From Sphingomonas sp. PAMC26645 (GTDB lineage Bacteria > Pseudomonadota > Alphaproteobacteria > Sphingomonadales > Sphingomonadaceae), in assembly GCF_004795835.1 (NCBI RefSeq), contig NZ_CP039249.1:620001-684000 (forward strand): a DNA stretch of 64,000 bases, given 5' to 3'. Numbering within the stretch: the stretch's first letter is position 1; each line of letters begins with the position of its first letter. The notes under the pieces were generated by a model, which saw nothing but the letters and a program-made list of their open reading frames with translations, searched no databases and was not told the DNA's origin. Shown here one piece after another: positions 9,251 through 17,774 of the stretch. The position numbers and the translations under genes are program-made.

Positions 9251-10326
9251 TGTTGGGCTCCGGTGGCGAGAATCGCGGTCCAGTCGCGCAGGAAACGCTG
9301 GCGCTTGACGCGGTCGAGGTTGACGAGAAGTTGCGGGCCCACGCGGATTGGTCGCGCCTGGGCTTGGGGAAGGCGACGGGCGGCAACGTCGGTACGGACC
9401 GGCCACAGGCTGCGTTTCGCGAGCAGCGACTGACCTTCGCGCGACAGGAGAAAATCGAGGAACAGCTTTGCCGCCGCCGGGTGCGCGGCCTCGCGCGCGA
9501 TGAACGCGATCCGCGAGGTGACGATCGTATAGTCCTGGAGGAACGCGACGCCGATGCGGGGATCGGTCCGCGCGCGTTCGACCGCGTACGAGCCGATCAC
9601 GTTGTACGCGATCGCCTGCCGCCCCTCGGCGACGCCGCGCAGCATCGGCTCGCTGGTGCGCGACAGCACGGGCCTGGTCGCGGCGATCGCCTCGAGCAAC
9701 GACCGCGTGTCGCGCGTGATCGCGAGATCCTCCGACAGGTACAGATAGCCGACGTTGGAGCGCGCCGGATCGAACGTGGTCACCCGGCCTGTCAGGGCGC
9801 GCGCATTCTTCCGCAGCCATGTCTCCAGCGCGGCGTGCGTGCGCGGCACCTGCGCAGGCGGCACGAGGCGCTTGTTGTAGACGATCCCGATCGGCTCCGC
9901 GGTGACGCCGAAGCCCATGTTCTTCCACACCGACACCGGCGGCAACGCGGGCTTTTCGGGGCTCGCATAGCCTTGCGCGAAGCCGTCGTTGATCAGCTTC
10001 ACCTGCAGGTCCATCGCCGACGACCAGACGAGATCGGCTGACATCTTTTTCGCGCGCGTCTCGGTGACGAAGCGGCGGTACATCTCGGTCGAGCCGATGT
10101 CCGCGTACAGCACGGTGATCCCCGGATAGCGCTTCCGGAACGCGGCGACCACCGGCAGCAATTCGGCACGATCGGCATTGCCGTAGATCCGCACCTGCCG
10201 CTCGACGCGCGCGTCGGAGATGAGCTGGGCGTAGGAGCGCGGATAGTTGGCAGGGCGCTGCGCCACGACGGCGGTCGCGGTGAAGCTCGTAGCCAGCAGT
10301 GCCATCTTCAGAAAAATTCGTGCCAT
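9247..10326 (-). CDS. periplasmic ABC-type (iron/phosphonate-like) solute-binding protein
   Basis: Secreted type II periplasmic binding protein of 359 residues. Signal peptide MARIFLKMALLATSFTATAVVA|Q; then the family opening VRIYGNADRAELLPVVAAFR and the conserved DLVWSSAMD segment. ATG 10326 has AGGAGAG about 5 nt upstream. No ABC permease or ATPase gene lies nearby; instead it is coupled to a porin and sits 91 bp from a divergent TctDE-like two-component pair. In the PgtABC/PgtC systems of other bacteria an orphan binding protein acts as an accessory sensor; a similar role here is inference. Confidence 0.85.
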   Translation of the reverse strand: MARIFLKMALLATSFTATAVVAQRPANYPRSYAQLISDARVERQVRIYGNADRAELLPVVAAFRKRYPGITVLYADIGSTEMYRRFVTETRAKKMSADLVWSSAMDLQVKLINDGFAQGYASPEKPALPPVSVWKNMGFGVTAEPIGIVYNKRLVPPAQVPRTHAALETWLRKNARALTGRVTTFDPARSNVGYLYLSEDLAITRDTRSLLEAIAATRPVLSRTSEPMLRGVAEGRQAIAYNVIGSYAVERARTDPRIGVAFLQDYTIVTSRIAFIAREAAHPAAAKLFLDFLLSREGQSLLAKRSLWPVRTDVAARRLPQAQARPIRVGPQLLVNLDRVKRQRFLRDWTAILATGAQQ

Positions 10327-10354
10327 CGTCACTCTCCTCGCCTTCCGTCTCTGT

Positions 10355-10391
10355 GTTCGGATAGACTGCAACGGTGGAGTACGAACCGAAC
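10355..10391. promoter_or_regulatory. inverted repeat in divergent promoter (candidate response-regulator site)
   Basis: GTTCGG and CCGAAC lie 25 bases apart in the 91-bp gap between the binding-protein gene and the response-regulator gene. The position between a regulator and its likely target fits an operator, but the arms are short. The regulator gene itself has no visible Shine-Dalgarno before ATG 10418. Confidence 0.3.
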
Positions 10392-10417
10392 CTGTCACCA
10401 ACCTTTCATGGTTTTTC

Positions 10418-11083
10418 ATGCGCATCCTGCTGATCGAGGACGACGCGGCGTTGGCGCGCAGCATCGCGGCGTTGCTGCGTGCGGGCGGTAATGCGGTCGA
10501 TCACGTGGCGACGGGCGAGGACGCGTTGTCGGTGGTGGCGGGGGAGCCGTATGCGCTGGTGATCCTCGACGTCGGGTTGCCGGGCATCGACGGGTTCACC
10601 GTGTTGGAGACGCTGCGGCGGCGCGGTGAGCGGGTGCCGGTGTTGATGCTGACCGCACGCGATGCGCTCGACGACCGCGTGCGCGGGCTCGATCTCGGCG
10701 CCGACGATTATCTGCGGAAGCCGTTCGATCCCGAAGAGCTGGAGGCGCGCGTTCGGGCGCTGGGACGGCGGCGGGGCGGCGATCCGCTGCCGGTGCTCAG
10801 TGTCGGTACGCTGACGATCAACCGCTCGACCGGCGACGCGGACATCGCCGGTCGTGCGCTTGATCTGCGTCGGCGGGAGCGCGCGGTGCTGGAGGCACTT
10901 GCAACCCGAGCCGGCCGCGTTGTCCCCCGCGCGTTGCTGATCGGCGAGGTGTTCGGGTTCGACGAGCCAGTCGGCGACAACGCGATCGAGGTCCATGTCA
11001 CGCGCCTCCGCGGCAAGCTAGCGCCCGACGGCCCCGGTATCCGCACCGTCCGCGGGGTCGGCTACATGCTCGATGCCGTCTGA
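10418..11083 (+). CDS. OmpR-family response regulator (TctD-like)
   Basis: DNA-binding response regulator of 221 residues. The receiver has acidic residues in IEDD (7-9), phospho-acceptor Asp51 (VILDVGLPG) and the signature Lys in LRKPF. The C-terminal winged helix ends VHVTRLRGKLAPDGPGIRTVRGVGYML, the standard OmpR-type ending. The start is the ATG opening MRILLIEDD; upstream in-frame codons are in the promoter. It overlaps the sensor kinase by 11 nt. The TctD-type label rests on the partner kinase's 2CSK_N-type sensor and the neighbouring tricarboxylate transporter. Confidence 0.92.
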   Translation: MRILLIEDDAALARSIAALLRAGGNAVDHVATGEDALSVVAGEPYALVILDVGLPGIDGFTVLETLRRRGERVPVLMLTARDALDDRVRGLDLGADDYLRKPFDPEELEARVRALGRRRGGDPLPVLSVGTLTINRSTGDADIAGRALDLRRRERAVLEALATRAGRVVPRALLIGEVFGFDEPVGDNAIEVHVTRLRGKLAPDGPGIRTVRGVGYMLDAV

Positions 11084-12467
11084 GACGCGTACCCCAGCGC
11101 TGCGTACGCGCCTGCTGGTCGCGGTGCTCGGGCCGTTGCTGGCGGCGGCGATCCTGATCGGCGTGGTCGGTGCGACACTGATCGCCGACGTCGTCCGGCG
11201 TACCAACGATCGCGTACTCGGTGGTGCGCTTGGTGCGATCGCCGAGACGGTGCAGGTCGAACGCGGCGAGGTGACGCTCGACCTGCCGTCCGCCGCGTTC
11301 GGGATGCTGGAGAATACAGAACGCGACAACGTCTATTACCGCGTAGCCGTTGGGCAGGACCTGCTCACCGGCTATGCGGATCTGCCGGCGCCCGATCCCG
11401 CCACGCTCGACATCGACGTGCCGCGCTATCGCTTCGCGCGTTACCGCGGCCAGCAGATCCGCATCGCCGAAGTCCGCCGCTCGCTTCCCCGTATCGACAA
11501 GCCCGTGATCGTCCAGATCGCCGAGACGCTCGACAACCGCGGTGCGCTCACCCGTCGGCTGATGCTCGCGCTGCTGATCGGTGAATGCGTCCTCGTCGGT
11601 GCCGCGGCGTTGCTCATCCGGCCTGCGTTAGGCTGGAGCCTCCGCCCGCTCGCCCGCCTGCGCGGTGCCGTCGAAGCACGAGACGGCCGCGCCCGCCCCG
11701 ATTTCTCGCCACTCGACACAGGCCCGCTCCCGAGCGAACTCCGCCCGCTGGCTGGCGCATTCGACCGCCTGCTGGCGCAGCTCGACACCGCGACCGTCGG
11801 CGTCCGCCGCTTTACCGCCGACGCCTCGCATCAGATGCGCACGCCGCTGTCGGTGCTGAAGGTCCAGGTCGCACTCGCCCGCCGCGGCTCGGGTCCCGAA
11901 CGCAGCGTCGCGCTCGACGAGATCGCCGACGCGGTGATACGTCTCGAACGCCTGGTGACGCAGTTGCTGGCGTTGGCGCGCGCCGAGGAGGCCGGGGTGT
12001 CCGCGCCCCTCGAGGCGGTCGACCTGCGCGAAGTGGCGGCCGCGGTCATCACGCGACAGATCAACCGCGCGATCGAAGCCGGCATCGACCTGACGATCGA
12101 GGGTGACCCGGAGGTCAGCCACGTCGTTCCCGGCCACCGCACGCTGATCTTCGAGATCGTATCGAACCTGATCGACAACGGCATTCGCTATAACCGGCGC
12201 GGCGGCACCGTGTCGGTGAGGCTCCGGACGACGCCGTCGGAGACGACGATCGCGGTGGTCGACGATGGGCCGGGGATACCGATCGACCAGCGCGAGATGG
12301 CGTTCGACCGGTTCGTCCGGCTCGGCGCGCCCGGGAGTCCGGAGGGAAGCGGCCTCGGCCTGGCGATCGTGCGGTCGGCGGCGACTCGCCTCAACGCGAC
12401 CGTGGCGTTCGGCGAGGTGGCCAGTGGCACGAGCGTGATCCTGCGGTTCTTTCACGCGAACGAGTAA
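11073..12467 (+). CDS. sensor histidine kinase, 2CSK_N type (TctE-like)
   Basis: Membrane sensor kinase of 464 residues. Transmembrane segments lie at about 13-38 and 153-173, enclosing a periplasmic domain (RRTNDRVLGGALGAIAET...) like the two-component sensor N-terminal domain of TctE/QseC. Then a HAMP-like linker, the phospho-acceptor segment DASHQMRTPL (His at about 253), and an ATPase domain with N-box SNLIDNGIRYN, VVDDGPGIP and GSGLGLAIV. The overlap with the regulator gene shows a cognate pair. Likely stimulus: a carboxylate, possibly via the divergent binding protein (inference). Confidence 0.92.
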   Translation: MPSETRTPALRTRLLVAVLGPLLAAAILIGVVGATLIADVVRRTNDRVLGGALGAIAETVQVERGEVTLDLPSAAFGMLENTERDNVYYRVAVGQDLLTGYADLPAPDPATLDIDVPRYRFARYRGQQIRIAEVRRSLPRIDKPVIVQIAETLDNRGALTRRLMLALLIGECVLVGAAALLIRPALGWSLRPLARLRGAVEARDGRARPDFSPLDTGPLPSELRPLAGAFDRLLAQLDTATVGVRRFTADASHQMRTPLSVLKVQVALARRGSGPERSVALDEIADAVIRLERLVTQLLALARAEEAGVSAPLEAVDLREVAAAVITRQINRAIEAGIDLTIEGDPEVSHVVPGHRTLIFEIVSNLIDNGIRYNRRGGTVSVRLRTTPSETTIAVVDDGPGIPIDQREMAFDRFVRLGAPGSPEGSGLGLAIVRSAATRLNATVAFGEVASGTSVILRFFHANE

Positions 12468-12557
12468 CCTGCATCAACGCGGCTCAACACGCGGGCAGCG
12501 GCGCGTGCCTTTTCGTTAAGGTGTTCGTGTCACTCGGGAAAAAACGACCGAGCGACC

Positions 12558-14975
12558 ATGCTACCCACTCTTTTCAATCTCCATTTCCAGCACTCCGGCT
12601 ATCTGGTCGTCGTCGCGATCGGCATCTGCCTGACCGCGAGCTGGTCGGTGTCGCTGCTGACCACCGACATGGCCAACGCGGCGCAACGCGAGCCGTTCGG
12701 CTGGCGTCACGGCGCGCTGGCGCTGGCCGCCGGGCTGGGGGTGTGGGCGACGCACTTCATCGCCATCCTCGCATACCGACCCGACCTGCTGCTGCGGTAC
12801 GACCCGTTCGTGACGACGGTGTCGGCGCTGGTCGGGATCCTGACCGTCGGCGTGCCGATCGTCGCGATCACGCGGTTGCGGTCGCACAAGGGGCGGATCG
12901 TCGCCGCGGGTGCGGCGGGGGCGGGGATCTGGTGCATGCACGCGGTCGGCATCACCGGCATGACCGACTGTATCCACGTGTTTTCGTGGCCAACCAACGT
13001 CGCCGGGCTGATCATGGGGACGTTGCTGCTGTCTTCCTGGCAGATCAACCGTGACTGGTCGCGCTCGCGGCCGATCGGGTGCCTGGTGTTCGCGCTGTCG
13101 ATCTGCGTCACGCATTTCCTGTCGCTGTCGGGTGACCTCGTCCTCGGCAGCATCAACGACGTGCCCGGCAGCGTGTTGTCGCCGGGGCTGGTCGCGGCCT
13201 GCATGACCTTCGCGGTGTCGGTCACGTGCCTCGGCAGCCTGCTGACCTTCGCGCGCTTCAAGACGACGCGCGAGGAGGAGGCGCAGACGCTGAAGTCGGT
13301 GATGGAGAGCATGTCCGACGGGCTGGTGTTCATCGACCGCGAAGGCCGCCTGCGTCATTTCAACCGGCGCTTCCTCGACCTGTTCAACACGCCGGTCGAC
13401 GCGATCGGCCCAGGGCTGACGATCGACCAGTTCCTCGACGTCATCGCCGCCTGCCGCGGCTGGGCGGCGGAAAAGCGTACGCTGGTCGGGGGCGCGATGA
13501 AGCAGTGGGTGCAGCTCGACGACGACTTCGACCGCGAGTGCGAGATGGAGGATGGCCGCACCTATCAGATGCAGTGCCGGTCGATCCCGCGACAGGGCAT
13601 CGTGCTGACGTTCAACGACGTCAGCGCCGAACGCCGTGCGCTCGATAACCTCACGCATCTCGCCTATCACGATCCGCTGACCGGACTGCGCAACCGCCGC
13701 GCGCTGCGCGAGGAGAAGGAGGCGCGGATCGGTCTGGGCAAGCCGTTCTCGCTGCTGTTGATCGACCTCGACGATTTCAAGCGGATCAACGATGTGTATG
13801 GCCATGCGGTCGGCGATACGCTGCTGATCCATGTCGCGGCCGAGCTGACGAGCCTGCTGCCCGACGACAGCTTCGTCGCGCGGATGGGCGGCGACGAGAT
13901 CGCGATCATCGCCACGCAGCTCGGCGATGCGGCGACCGCGCTGGCCGACACGATCGTCGTCCGGCTGAGCGCGCCGGTGATCATCGACGAACGCCGGCTG
14001 CTGCCCGGATGCAGCATCGGCATCGCCGGGTTTGCCAACGACCTGACCCCCGACGAACTGATGAAACGCGCCGATATGGCGCTGTACGAGGCGAAGCGAC
14101 GCGGGCGCCGGCGTGCGCAACCCTATGTCTCGGGCCTTGCCGAGCGCCTGGTCGAACGGCAGCACATCACCGACGACCTGTACGAGGCGGTGCAGAACGG
14201 CGGTTTCTCGCTCGCGTTCCAGCCGGTGGTGGCGCTGTCGTCGGGCATCACGACGGGATACGAGGCGCTGATCCGCTGGAACCACCCGACGCGCGGCTGG
14301 ATCTCGCCCGATACCTTCATCCCGATCGCCGAGGATTGCGGCCTGATCGAGGAAATCGGCCGGTGGGTGATCATGGAAGCGTGCCGCCAGCTGGCGGGCT
14401 GGTCGTCGCACCTCCACGTCGCGATCAACGTGTCGGCGGGACAGCTGAAGTCGGACGCGCTGCTGCACCACCTGACGCAGGCGATCCTGGTCCACGGTGT
14501 CGCGGCGGAGCGGGTCGAGGTCGAGATCACCGAGACCGCGCTGATCGACGACGCCGCGCGCACGGCGGCGATGCTGGCGCGAATCCGCCGGACCGGGATC
14601 AAGGTCGCGCTCGACGATTTCGGCACCGGCCAGTCGTCGCTCGCGCATCTGCGCGATTTCCAGTTCGACCGGATCAAGATCGACCGGAGCTTCGTGATCG
14701 AGGCGGGCTCCGACGCGCGGTGCATGGCGGTGCTGCGCGCGACCGTCGCGATCGGCCAGGAACTCGGCGTCCTGACGCATGCGGAGGGAGTCGAGACGCG
14801 CGAACAGCTCGAATTGCTGCGCTCGATCGGGTGCGACGCGGCGCAGGGCTATCTGGTCGGGCGGCCGGTCGTGCCGTTCACCGATGCGGTCGACACCCTC
14901 GTGCCAGCGGCGGTGGGCATGGGTTCGAGCCCGATCGGTGGAGAGTCGGCCGCCGTCGCACGGATCGCCGCCTGA
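12558..14975 (+). CDS. MHYT-PAS-GGDEF-EAL cyclic-di-GMP signalling protein
   Basis: Membrane protein of 805 residues that may make and/or degrade c-di-GMP. Hydrophobic MHYT-type domain in residues ~15-235 with the three repeats degenerated to THF (65), MHAV (127) and THF (185); cytoplasmic PAS ~245-355; GGDEF domain with HDPLTGLRNRR and active-site variant GGDEI (444-448); EAL domain from ~530 with YEALIRW (569-571), DDFGTG and AEGVET. The EAL catalytic signature looks intact, while the cyclase site differs at one position. It is followed by the LOV kinase on the same strand. Confidence 0.93.
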   Translation: MLPTLFNLHFQHSGYLVVVAIGICLTASWSVSLLTTDMANAAQREPFGWRHGALALAAGLGVWATHFIAILAYRPDLLLRYDPFVTTVSALVGILTVGVPIVAITRLRSHKGRIVAAGAAGAGIWCMHAVGITGMTDCIHVFSWPTNVAGLIMGTLLLSSWQINRDWSRSRPIGCLVFALSICVTHFLSLSGDLVLGSINDVPGSVLSPGLVAACMTFAVSVTCLGSLLTFARFKTTREEEAQTLKSVMESMSDGLVFIDREGRLRHFNRRFLDLFNTPVDAIGPGLTIDQFLDVIAACRGWAAEKRTLVGGAMKQWVQLDDDFDRECEMEDGRTYQMQCRSIPRQGIVLTFNDVSAERRALDNLTHLAYHDPLTGLRNRRALREEKEARIGLGKPFSLLLIDLDDFKRINDVYGHAVGDTLLIHVAAELTSLLPDDSFVARMGGDEIAIIATQLGDAATALADTIVVRLSAPVIIDERRLLPGCSIGIAGFANDLTPDELMKRADMALYEAKRRGRRRAQPYVSGLAERLVERQHITDDLYEAVQNGGFSLAFQPVVALSSGITTGYEALIRWNHPTRGWISPDTFIPIAEDCGLIEEIGRWVIMEACRQLAGWSSHLHVAINVSAGQLKSDALLHHLTQAILVHGVAAERVEVEITETALIDDAARTAAMLARIRRTGIKVALDDFGTGQSSLAHLRDFQFDRIKIDRSFVIEAGSDARCMAVLRATVAIGQELGVLTHAEGVETREQLELLRSIGCDAAQGYLVGRPVVPFTDAVDTLVPAAVGMGSSPIGGESAAVARIAA

Positions 14976-15062
14976 CGGCGTATCGGCAGATGCGCAGCGC
15001 GAGCGCGTTGCGTTCGTGCGTTCTCCCGCCACGCACACCGGCGGTGGAAATGCTTCGGCGCA

Positions 15063-16595
15063 ATGACGGTATGCTATTGTCGACGTGCAAGACTTTGGGT
15101 AGCAAATACTTGCTTAGAACAGAGTAAGAACCAGACGTCCTTGCGGGACGAGGATGCCGATCATACGCTGATCCTGGCGGCATTCGGCCGTTCGCTCGAC
15201 GCGGCGGATCCTTTCGTGGTCGGGTTCAACGAAGCGATCCTGCCTATGGCGATCAGCGATCCGACGCTTCCCGACAACCCGATCATTCACGTGAACGCGG
15301 CGTTCGAGCGCCTGACCGGCTATGCCCGCGACGAGGTGGTCGGGCGGAATTGCCGGTTCCTGCAAGGGCCGGAAACGTATCCCGAGGACGTGTCGCGGCT
15401 GCGGGATGCGATCGGGCGGTCCGAGCGACTTGAGATCGACCTGCTCAACCACCGCAAGGACGGGACGCCGTTCTGGAACCGGTTGCTGGTCGCGCCGGTG
15501 TTCGATCGCAGCCGGCATCTTCGCTATTACGTGGCGTCCCAGCACGACGTGACGCTCGAACGCGAAACGCTCGCGCTGCTGGAGGCCGAGCAGCGCGAAC
15601 TCGAGGCGTCCGCCGCGGAGACTCAGGTTCGGCTCGCCGACAGCGCCGCGCGGCTGCAATTCGCGTTGAAGGCGGGGCGGCTGGGCGCATGGACCTTCGA
15701 TCCCGCCAGCCAGCATCTCGACGCGTCGGACGGCTGCAAGATCGTCTTCGGCTATGATCCGGGCGCGGCGTTCGGCTATCCCGAGTTCCTCGAAACGATC
15801 CATCCGGAGGATCGCGCGCGCGTCGTCGAGGCGATCCAGGAGACGATCGCGACGGGGTGCGACTACGACATCGAATACCGCATCGTGACGCCTACGGCCG
15901 AAGTGCGCTGGGTCGCGATCCGCGGCGAATTGCTGACGCGCGCGGATGGCACGGCGCTGTCGATGACCGGCTTCTCGACCGACATCACCGAGCGCAAGCG
16001 GACCGAGGAACACCGCGCGCTGCTGGCGGGCGAGTTGACGCACCGGGTCAAGAACACGCTCGCGACGGTCAGCGCGATCGTCAACCAGACGTTGCGCGAT
16101 GCAGCCTCGATGTCCGAGGCGCGCGACACGATCGGGGCGCGGATCGGATCGCTGGCGGTCGCGCACGACCTGTTGCTGCGCGACGAGGTCGAGGGCGCGA
16201 CGATCGCGGATATCGTGACCGGGGTGATGGCGCCGTTCGACGACGGCGGCGGTCGCCTGTTCTCGGTCGAGGGGCCGCACGTCCGGCTCGAGCCGCGCGT
16301 GACGCTCGCCTTGTCGATGGCGCTTCACGAACTGGCGACCAATGCCGCCAAATATGGCGCGCTCCACGTCGCGGGCGGGCATGTCACGATTTCATGGAGC
16401 GTCGGCATCGGCGAGGGCGGGCGCCGGCTGGCCTTCATGTGGGAAGAGACCGGCGGCCCGGTGGTCACCACGCCGACGCGTACCGGCTTTGGATCGCGGA
16501 TGATCGAACGGGTGCTGGCGCAGCACATGCGCGGCACCGCCCGGATCGAATATCGCGACACCGGCGTCGTCTTCACGATCGACGCGCCGCTCTAG
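15063..16595 (+). CDS. LOV-PAS-HWE blue-light histidine kinase
   Basis: Soluble photoreceptor kinase of 510 residues. The LOV domain (~45-165) carries GRNCRFLQG with Cys97, the residue that forms the flavin adduct in known LOV proteins. A coiled linker (~165-195) leads to a PAS-3 domain (~198-312) and an HWE kinase core: H-box ELTHRVKN (His327), N-box HELATNAAKYGAL (~422) and the W-x-E motif at 460-462. The N-terminal ~28 residues are atypical and a later TTG start is possible. A stand-alone receiver gene 450 bp downstream is the likely phosphoryl acceptor. Confidence 0.93.
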   Translation: MTVCYCRRARLWVANTCLEQSKNQTSLRDEDADHTLILAAFGRSLDAADPFVVGFNEAILPMAISDPTLPDNPIIHVNAAFERLTGYARDEVVGRNCRFLQGPETYPEDVSRLRDAIGRSERLEIDLLNHRKDGTPFWNRLLVAPVFDRSRHLRYYVASQHDVTLERETLALLEAEQRELEASAAETQVRLADSAARLQFALKAGRLGAWTFDPASQHLDASDGCKIVFGYDPGAAFGYPEFLETIHPEDRARVVEAIQETIATGCDYDIEYRIVTPTAEVRWVAIRGELLTRADGTALSMTGFSTDITERKRTEEHRALLAGELTHRVKNTLATVSAIVNQTLRDAASMSEARDTIGARIGSLAVAHDLLLRDEVEGATIADIVTGVMAPFDDGGGRLFSVEGPHVRLEPRVTLALSMALHELATNAAKYGALHVAGGHVTISWSVGIGEGGRRLAFMWEETGGPVVTTPTRTGFGSRMIERVLAQHMRGTARIEYRDTGVVFTIDAPL

Positions 16596-16609
16596 GCTCG
16601 CTCACGTCG

Positions 16610-16960
16610 ATGCCGAAACCGCCCCCGCTGACGACCCCCGACGGGCGCTATATCGTGGTGCGCGGACGGCTCTGGCGGACCGCGAACCCCGGCTTGGCCG
16701 AAGACGACCGCGTGCGACTGGTTGCGGCGTTGATGGACGGCCGGCGAGGCGTGGCCGCGGCGAAGCGGGATGGCGATGGCGCAGCGGAGGCGGCTGCGCG
16801 GGCCGCCGTGGATGCGGCGAAGCACGGTCTGGGCGAGCGCGGTCCGGTATGGTGGACCGATGGCGCGCCCGATCTCAACCGGCACATGGCGCGCACGACG
16901 CCCTATGCGGACTGGTTTGCGACGGTGGATAACGGTCAGAGTACACCAAAACAAAGTTAA
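16610..16960 (+). CDS. conserved hypothetical protein
   Basis: Product of 116 residues starting MPKPPPLTTPDGRYIVVRGR, with a helical Ala/Lys-rich middle and a conserved-looking end RGPVWWTDGAPDLNRHMART. I recognise this as a small uncharacterised family common in sphingomonads and other alphaproteobacteria; no catalytic motif is visible. It begins 14 bases after the kinase stop, so it is probably in the same transcript. Its stop codon lies in an AT-rich palindrome. Confidence 0.75.
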   Translation: MPKPPPLTTPDGRYIVVRGRLWRTANPGLAEDDRVRLVAALMDGRRGVAAAKRDGDGAAEAAARAAVDAAKHGLGERGPVWWTDGAPDLNRHMARTTPYADWFATVDNGQSTPKQS

Positions 16961-16974
16961 GTTATTTAACTTAA
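16957..16974. promoter_or_regulatory. AT-rich perfect palindrome
   Basis: TTAAGTTA-TT-TAACTTAA, eight-base arms around two bases, starting on the stop codon of the preceding gene and 70 bases before the receiver gene. A two-base loop is poor for an RNA hairpin, so a dimeric protein site is likelier. The composition is far from the local GC-rich background. Confidence 0.4.
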
Positions 16975-17043
16975 TCTATGTGAAGACTGGGCCCGACTGG
17001 CATCCGGCGCGTTGAGGGACCCTGAGTTTACCGGGAAACCCAA

Positions 17044-17394
17044 ATGTGCCACGTACTTGTGATCGAAGACGACTGGCTAATCGCGGACCATATCATCAGC
17101 CTGATCCAGCAAGCCGGCGCGACATCCTATGATCAGGCGGATTGCGAGACCGATGCGGTCGTGGCCGCAGGGGCGCATATCCCGGACATGATCGTTTCCG
17201 ACGTCCGACTTCGCGAGGGAACCGGGCCGCTGGCGGTACAAAGGATCATCGCTGCGCACGGGAACATACCCGTGATGTTCATCACCGGAACGCCCGAAGC
17301 CTGCGTGCCTTGCGAACCGCCGGCCGAAGTGCTCGACAAACCGATCATGGAAGCCGTGGTCCTGGAAACGTTCCGGAGACTTGCCCCGCACTGA
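17044..17394 (+). CDS. single-domain response regulator (CheY-like receiver)
   Basis: Receiver domain only, 116 residues. The acidic pair is in VIEDDW, the phospho-acceptor Asp in IVSDVRL (about residue 54), Thr in FITGTP and the signature Lys in LDKPI. No output domain follows. This shape is common for phosphorelay partners of HWE kinases in alphaproteobacteria, and the LOV-HWE kinase lies just upstream on the same strand. A 12-bp hairpin ends the unit. Confidence 0.9.
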   Translation: MCHVLVIEDDWLIADHIISLIQQAGATSYDQADCETDAVVAAGAHIPDMIVSDVRLREGTGPLAVQRIIAAHGNIPVMFITGTPEACVPCEPPAEVLDKPIMEAVVLETFRRLAPH

Positions 17395-17401
17395 GCGGTG
17401 G

Positions 17402-17432
17402 CGAGGTACGGCGTGGTGAGCGCCGTACCTCG
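17402..17432. terminator. strong bidirectional hairpin terminator
   Basis: Perfect 12-bp stem CGAGGTACGGCG / CGCCGTACCTCG around TGGTGAG, between the convergent receiver gene and the small protein gene at 17441. No long U tract follows on either side, so termination is inferred from position and stem strength. Confidence 0.65.
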
Positions 17433-17440
17433 ATCGGCTA

Positions 17441-17746
17441 TCAGCCCTGGATATCGCTCGCGTCGAATTCCTTGAACGCGGCCTTGACCTCGGCGGCGCG
17501 CGCATCGTCCGCGATGTCGACCGAGACGACGATCTTGCCTTCAAGGGCGGCATCGTCACGCGACTCCGGCGTCGGGTCCTTGCCTTCGGTATCCGAACCG
17601 GCCTTCTCGTCACCGACGCTGTTGTCTGCGCCGTCGGTGGTGATGAAGATGTCGGTCCGCTCGATGCCCTGCTCCTGGACCAGGCGCTCGACGGTCATCT
17701 CGGCTTCGCGGCGGGTATCGAACTTTGCCTTGAGGGTGGTGGACAT
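17441..17746 (-). CDS. small conserved acidic protein, unknown function
   Basis: Product of 101 residues, strongly acidic, starting MSTTLKAKFDTRREAEMTVERLVQE. The pattern (strand, then helix pairing with ...DIADDARAAEVKAAFKEF at the C-terminus, with a hydrophilic insert between) suggests a small ferredoxin-like fold seen in uncharacterised alphaproteobacterial proteins. No enzymatic motif. It is separated by 28 bases from the upstream amidotransferase gene on the same strand. Confidence 0.75.
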   Translation of the reverse strand: MSTTLKAKFDTRREAEMTVERLVQEQGIERTDIFITTDGADNSVGDEKAGSDTEGKDPTPESRDDAALEGKIVVSVDIADDARAAEVKAAFKEFDASDIQG

Positions 17747-17774
17747 TGGTCGCTCCTAGTTGCGGGTCAAAAGG

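Noticed and set aside
7757..9928. Apparent N-terminal extension of the OprO/P porin
   Set aside because: The extension lies in the binding-protein gene; ATG 9250 has a ribosome-binding site and signal peptide.
12561..15038. An 825-codon antisense frame over the MHYT-GGDEF-EAL gene
   Set aside because: Same shadow effect; no recognisable protein.
16957..16974. CtrA binding site
   Set aside because: TTAA spacings do not match TTAA-N7-TTAA.
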